Origin: Aptenodytes patagonicus
Taxonomy: Eukaryota > Chordata > Aves > Sphenisciformes > Spheniscidae
Assembly: GCF_965638725.1 (NCBI RefSeq)
Contig: NC_134982.1
Location: 42,522,799 to 42,586,798 of the forward strand
Length of the DNA: 64,000 bases
Reading direction: 5' to 3'
Part shown: positions 59,609 to 64,000 of the stretch, piece after piece
Numbering within the stretch: the first letter of the stretch is position 1
Layout: every line of letters begins with the position of its first letter
Program-made: the position numbers and the translations under genes
Notes under the pieces: generated by a model
What the model was told of the DNA's origin: nothing
The model's input: only the letters and a program-made list of their open reading frames with translations
The model's database searches: none

Positions 59609-62600
59609 CTGCAACAAACAACACCGAGCGACTCTGTCAGTACGGCTTTCCAGCTGCAGAAAGACATCACTGGCTACCAAACTCCACCGTTTTTCCCGTC
59701 CCAGCTCAGATTCGGGGATCTCAGTCACAGCTAATGAACTCACCAAGAGCTGCAAGAGATTTCCCCAGAAGATGGCAGGAATTGCTCCTTAGGAGGTGCC
59801 TCTCCAAAGTGTTCACCAGAGCTACAAACGTCTTTGGGCAGTACTGTGCTTGGGAACCCATTTCAGTTTTACTTCAGAGAATGCAGTTTTGTTTCAAGAG
59901 ATCCATATACAGGTGGGTAATTGAAAATGTGATAGCCTAGCTGTGAACTACTAAATTCTTAATTACAACTGAAATTCAAGATACTTCTGATCTCACATTT
60001 TATGTTCAGATACAGCTGCACAGAAAAAGGCAAACTGAAGCTAAAGGCCATTTTTGTGATAATGCTTGGCTAAGAATATTATAGTTGATCAATTCACAAA
60101 AGCTTCTTTGAGGCAAGTGTACCTCATGGTTAACCTTACTTCTCAGTTTTCAAAGAGCTCTCTGAAACCTGAAATACAGCAGAAATCCAAAAGACCTTTT
60201 GCTGTATCATCTTCCTCTTAGGAGGTAGCTCTGAGGGGGAAGAATCAGACTAGTGCCTGGAGAAACTTTCTGGCAAATGCTGATTTTGATAACATAAGTT
60301 TACATTACCCCATTAAGACTGGAACAAAGTGTGGTGGTCAACAGCAGAGTTGTTGAGGGGACCTTCCCCACACAATCTTCAGAGATGTCTGTGACACAAA
60401 GCGTCTCAATTTTTCTCTGCTTTTTATTAGATTTTAAATTGCTGATCTGGTACTGAGCAGGAACCTCAAGCAACACACAGAAGCCCACGTGTTTTGCTCT
60501 CCGGACCTATGTCAGGCCTACTGCTATCACTAGCGGATGCGATCTCTCTACAAAGAAATGTTACACAAGAGCAAGTCCTTCCTCCCACAGCTTAGGGCTT
60601 CTCTGGACACTGGCTGGAGGGAACAAAGATGACTGAAAATTATTTTCTTGCAAGCTGAGAGGAAAGGGCAGAGTGAATGGAAATGTCTACAGAAGGCTGC
60701 TTACAGAAGGAAAGAATAAAACTTCCAAAAAAGAGAACCAGGGAGCACTTTCGTGAAAGGCTCCTGTCAAGGTAATGGAAATAATGCGTGGAGAAATTTG
60801 AGGAAAAGAAAGAAAAGATTTTGATAACTGGTCATTGCTTTTTTAATCTTGAAAATGGGGGAAATGCAACATGTTTAAAATACTTTTCAATTTCAGCCTA
60901 TTTCATCTGCCCCTAAAAGCCTCAGCATAATTTTGGAGTACAATGGAGATTGTTACTGGAAAAATGTCAATGGAGTATCAATTCTTCACATTTTTCCAGT
61001 ACGTTTGTGCTGAGCTTACATTCAGTGTAGGCCATAAAATTATATACTTCTTGAACCTCAGTTTTGCTCTTAAACATACCTGATCTGGCCTACCCAGCTC
61101 AGTCACACCTTGAAAATTAATGTTGCATCCAAGAATTACATCATGTTAAAACCTATTGCAGAACATGCAACTAGAAAAGCATTGCTTTAAGTACCTTAAT
61201 ATAAAAGTCATTTCCAGGATGTGCACATTTGTCAATCTGTTCTTTATTTCTTAATTTCCACTCTCTTTATGTAAGCGAGGCGAATTCTTGTGTTAGCCAA
61301 AAAGCCAGCAGCTTTTTGAAGTGATGATACAGGAAGGTATGGAATAGGAGTCAAAGCTTTTTCAGGGAACCCCACTGCCAGGAGACTGCTCCAGAGCACG
61401 AGGAGGCTCTGTACTGCTGCTGGTAAGCAGGACACTGAAGGGGGAAGGCGTATCCTCGGCCACCTCTCGCCCACCTTCTGCACCGCACCTCAGCTGAACA
61501 GCAGCATCAGGGCTTTGGCCTCCCGGAAACTTCAGCGTTTCAACAGCAGGAGCACATTCAGTGGTTAAGAAACAACTGTCAGCAGCATACGGGTCCAATT
61601 TGAGACATATACTGAATTTGAGAATACACAACTTGGATAAGCCGATTTGCATTTTGGCAAATGCCTCTAGTCCCCACATGGTACTTTAAACTGGACTGGG
61701 GTAGATTTTTAGACCCCGGGCGACTGGTTTGCTGCCCCACATGGATCACCTCTTCCCTTAAATTCACATGCCTTATAACACCGTATTTTATTCTTCGCAT
61801 GGGAACTCAGCTGTACCTGTTAACATTGTTGTGCCAATCCTGAAAAATAACTTAACTGCTATTTCCTTATTTATGAAATAACAAGGTTACAGGTAGGAGT
61901 TGACCAGACATTTGTAATGCTAGTTTGTTTTGTCTACCACTAAGTAAGACAAATGTAAAAGTTTTCCCATGAACAAATGAACAAACCAATTAACTGGCTT
62001 TGCTAGTAGTGCAACTGGCTCTGCAATTTAAAGGGTGGAAGAGAACGGCTACCCGTTCCAAACATGTCCTTGGCACATGTTTTGATCACCACAGTGTTTC
62101 CTTTCTCAGAGGGATGTATCTGTTTTGGAGTCGCCGCAGGTGCAGCCTGCAGACTGTGGCTCACCACCCTGAATGCAGTTCCTGTCACCCCCCTTTCGCA
62201 CAAAGGTTTTGGATGCAGGGTCCGTGGGAGCTCGGCACAGAAAGCCAGGTCACGGACGCAGCATGGCGTTCAGGGTGCAGACCAGGCAGGGAGGGGAGGG
62301 AGAAGTGCGAGGAGGCTGACTGAGAAAAGGCCAGGTCCCAGCTCAGCCGCTCTGATGGACACCCTGCGTCCAGCCTGGGGTGAGTCACATTTCCTCATCT
62401 GCCAAGAACGGAAATTAAGTCTGTCTGTTGCTTTAATTTCTGCACTGCTGCATAACCACCCTGAGCACCTTGAAACAAGTAGCCTGACTTCAGAAAGATG
62501 TCTCCATCACTTAAATGTTATTATCAACAAGTTTTAACACAGTCACAGACAAGGTAGCTACACAACATTAGACCGCAGAAGCCTTAAATATTGTTCAGCA

Positions 62601-64000
62601 GCCCCTACTGTGCTGAAAATAGACAAAGAGAAATACTGCTGCTGGGAAGGAGATAACCATCTAGAATGACATGCCAGACAAAGAATGACAGCCCCATTTT
62701 AAAGCAGGGGAACTGTGACAAGCATATTTCAATAAATACCTAGTCTTCCAAAGAGATCATTACGCACACCATTCTGTTCTCCTAACTAGCTTGAGCCAAG
62801 ACTCACATCGGAGGTTTTTAGTAATGTTTGGAATTCAACCCTGGTCTTTGGTGTTTTAGACGACTTTTTCATTCTAAAAATCTATTCCTGTGCCACATTA
62901 CCATTTTCTAGGTAATCCCAGGATCTGTAATTACCACTGCAAAGATCACAGAGTCTTGAAAATCATGCACGCTACTCCTGATGAAACAGTGAAATAAACT
63001 TAACAGTCATGCACACTGCAAAAAGCAGGAGTTTTAAACAAGAGTAGAGTGATACAGGTCTGCTTGAGCATCATTATATTTTGTGTATAAACATTGCGTG
63101 TTCACAGCAGAATAATGCAGCCCCAGCTGAGTCAAACTAATAAACAAAGCTAACCCGCAAGTTACTGTGAAGACCGTATAACCACTTGCAGAATGAAGGA
63201 TAATAAAACCCACAAGTCACCACTGAATTGCAAGAAATACAGACACTAGTAATTCCCAGTACAGCAAAATAACAGAGTTGATGCTTAAGGGACAAGCTAC
63301 ACGATTTTTAGCCCTATTCTTCTTCAAAATAACACACAAAAAAACCCACCAAATTTACATTTGAATGTTTCATAAGACTTATTATACCAAAGAAGGCAGC
63401 CTTCTGCAACATAAAAATTTTCTGCATGTTTTCTCTTACTCACAAGAAAATTCATACAGCTATTATTTTATCCTCCTCCGAATCGTTCTTCCCTGATCTT
63501 TGTAGTAATGAATTAAAAAAAAAAAAAGGGGGGGGGGGGGAGAGAATAGACTACAGTGACTTGTGACTATCCTCCTTTTCTTTCTGATATGTGGACTCAT
63601 CCCCCCACGTCCGCTCTCACTCCTCCCGCATCCCGCAGCTGCCACGGCAGAGAAGCCCAGCAATAACACCAGGTGCGAACCCTGCCTGACCGCTCACACC
63701 CGAGTACCGAGGTAAGGGTAGTGACTACCTGGCCTGGCGGGGCAATCAAAACATAACCTTCAGTCAGCCCTCTTTGCCAAAGGGGGAGAAGGGGAATCAC
63801 TCTGGCAGGAAGGTCTGCGGGGGGGCCAGGCCGCCATTCAGGGGGCTCTCGCAAAACCTTGTCAAGAGGTTGCGCCTGGCTTTCCGTCACTGCCCTGACC
63901 TACTCCTGACAGCATCGTAACAGTTTTCAGCCATGTCCAACTGCGGTTTTTCTCTTACCCAGAAACAGTTCCTACAGAATATAAAGTGAAAACCACAAAA
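59609..64000 (-). other. ENTREP1 upstream intron sequence, no exon recognised
   Basis: None of the membrane-spanning exons expected for the family is visible in 4.4 kb. GC-richer islands occur at 61360-61550, 62100-62400 and 63600-63880. The first gives an open frame on the - strand (61362-61679) with possible splice sites, but no family match. An A13G13 run is at 63515-63540. Confidence 0.55.
63515..63540 (+). repeat. A13G13 homopurine run
   Basis: Thirteen A are followed directly by thirteen G, continuing into GAGAGAA: an uninterrupted homopurine tract. Confidence 0.9.

Noticed and set aside
63597..63890. 97-codon - strand open frame as an ENTREP1 first exon
   Set aside because: It begins with GTG rather than ATG, has no membrane segment, and does not resemble the family N-terminus.
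1..64000. CRISPR arrays, bacterial operons, rRNA or complete tRNA genes
   Set aside because: No spaced direct repeats, no ribosome-binding-site gene layout and no complete tRNA fold were seen; the window is vertebrate nuclear DNA.

Overview
The window is vertebrate nuclear DNA, almost certainly from a bird. It has long AT-rich introns with GT/AG exons, several CR1 LINE copies with the typical 8-bp-repeat 3' tail, and two solo LTRs of a family I recognise from bird genomes. The exact species cannot be told from this sequence. By known synteny (human 9q21, which corresponds to avian chromosome Z), the two genes suggest a Z-linked segment.

Two genes lie tail to tail. From 1 to about 45 kb on the + strand is APBA1 (X11-alpha/Mint1), a neuronal adaptor. 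All twelve coding exons can be placed (2022 to 41213). They join in frame to an 823-residue protein with Munc18- and CASK-binding N-terminal regions, a PTB domain, two PDZ domains and the C-terminal PVYI. The 5' non-coding exon and the promoter lie outside the window. The 3' UTR probably runs to about 44.98 kb.

From about 59.6 kb down to about 50.9 kb on the - strand are the last five coding exons of ENTREP1 (FAM189A2), an endosomal membrane protein that recruits the ubiquitin ligase ITCH. Its PPxY motif and conserved C-terminus are present. The membrane-spanning exons lie beyond the window.

Mobile DNA: a 1.4-kb CR1 with an uninterrupted reverse-transcriptase frame (5.4-6.8 kb); a 0.67-kb inverted CR1 (17.3-18.0 kb); an older frameshifted CR1 filling most of the last APBA1 intron (39.8-40.8 kb); and three short CR1 relics (8.6, 38.1 and 56.7 kb). 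The two LTRs (48.0-48.5 and 57.2-57.7 kb) are on the - strand, and each is bounded by its own perfect 5-bp target duplication, so they are independent solo LTRs. The first keeps an apparently intact promoter: a perfect CRE palindrome followed by a TATA box, pointing antisense towards APBA1.

I found no bacterial-type operon, CRISPR array, rRNA or complete tRNA. The most interesting items are the LTR promoter with an antisense open frame downstream, a 33-nt in-frame exon inside the PTB domain, a four-codon upstream ORF just before the APBA1 start, a diverged linker exon, a CTCF-like site, a G-rich 3' UTR segment, and closely spaced opposing poly(A) signals.
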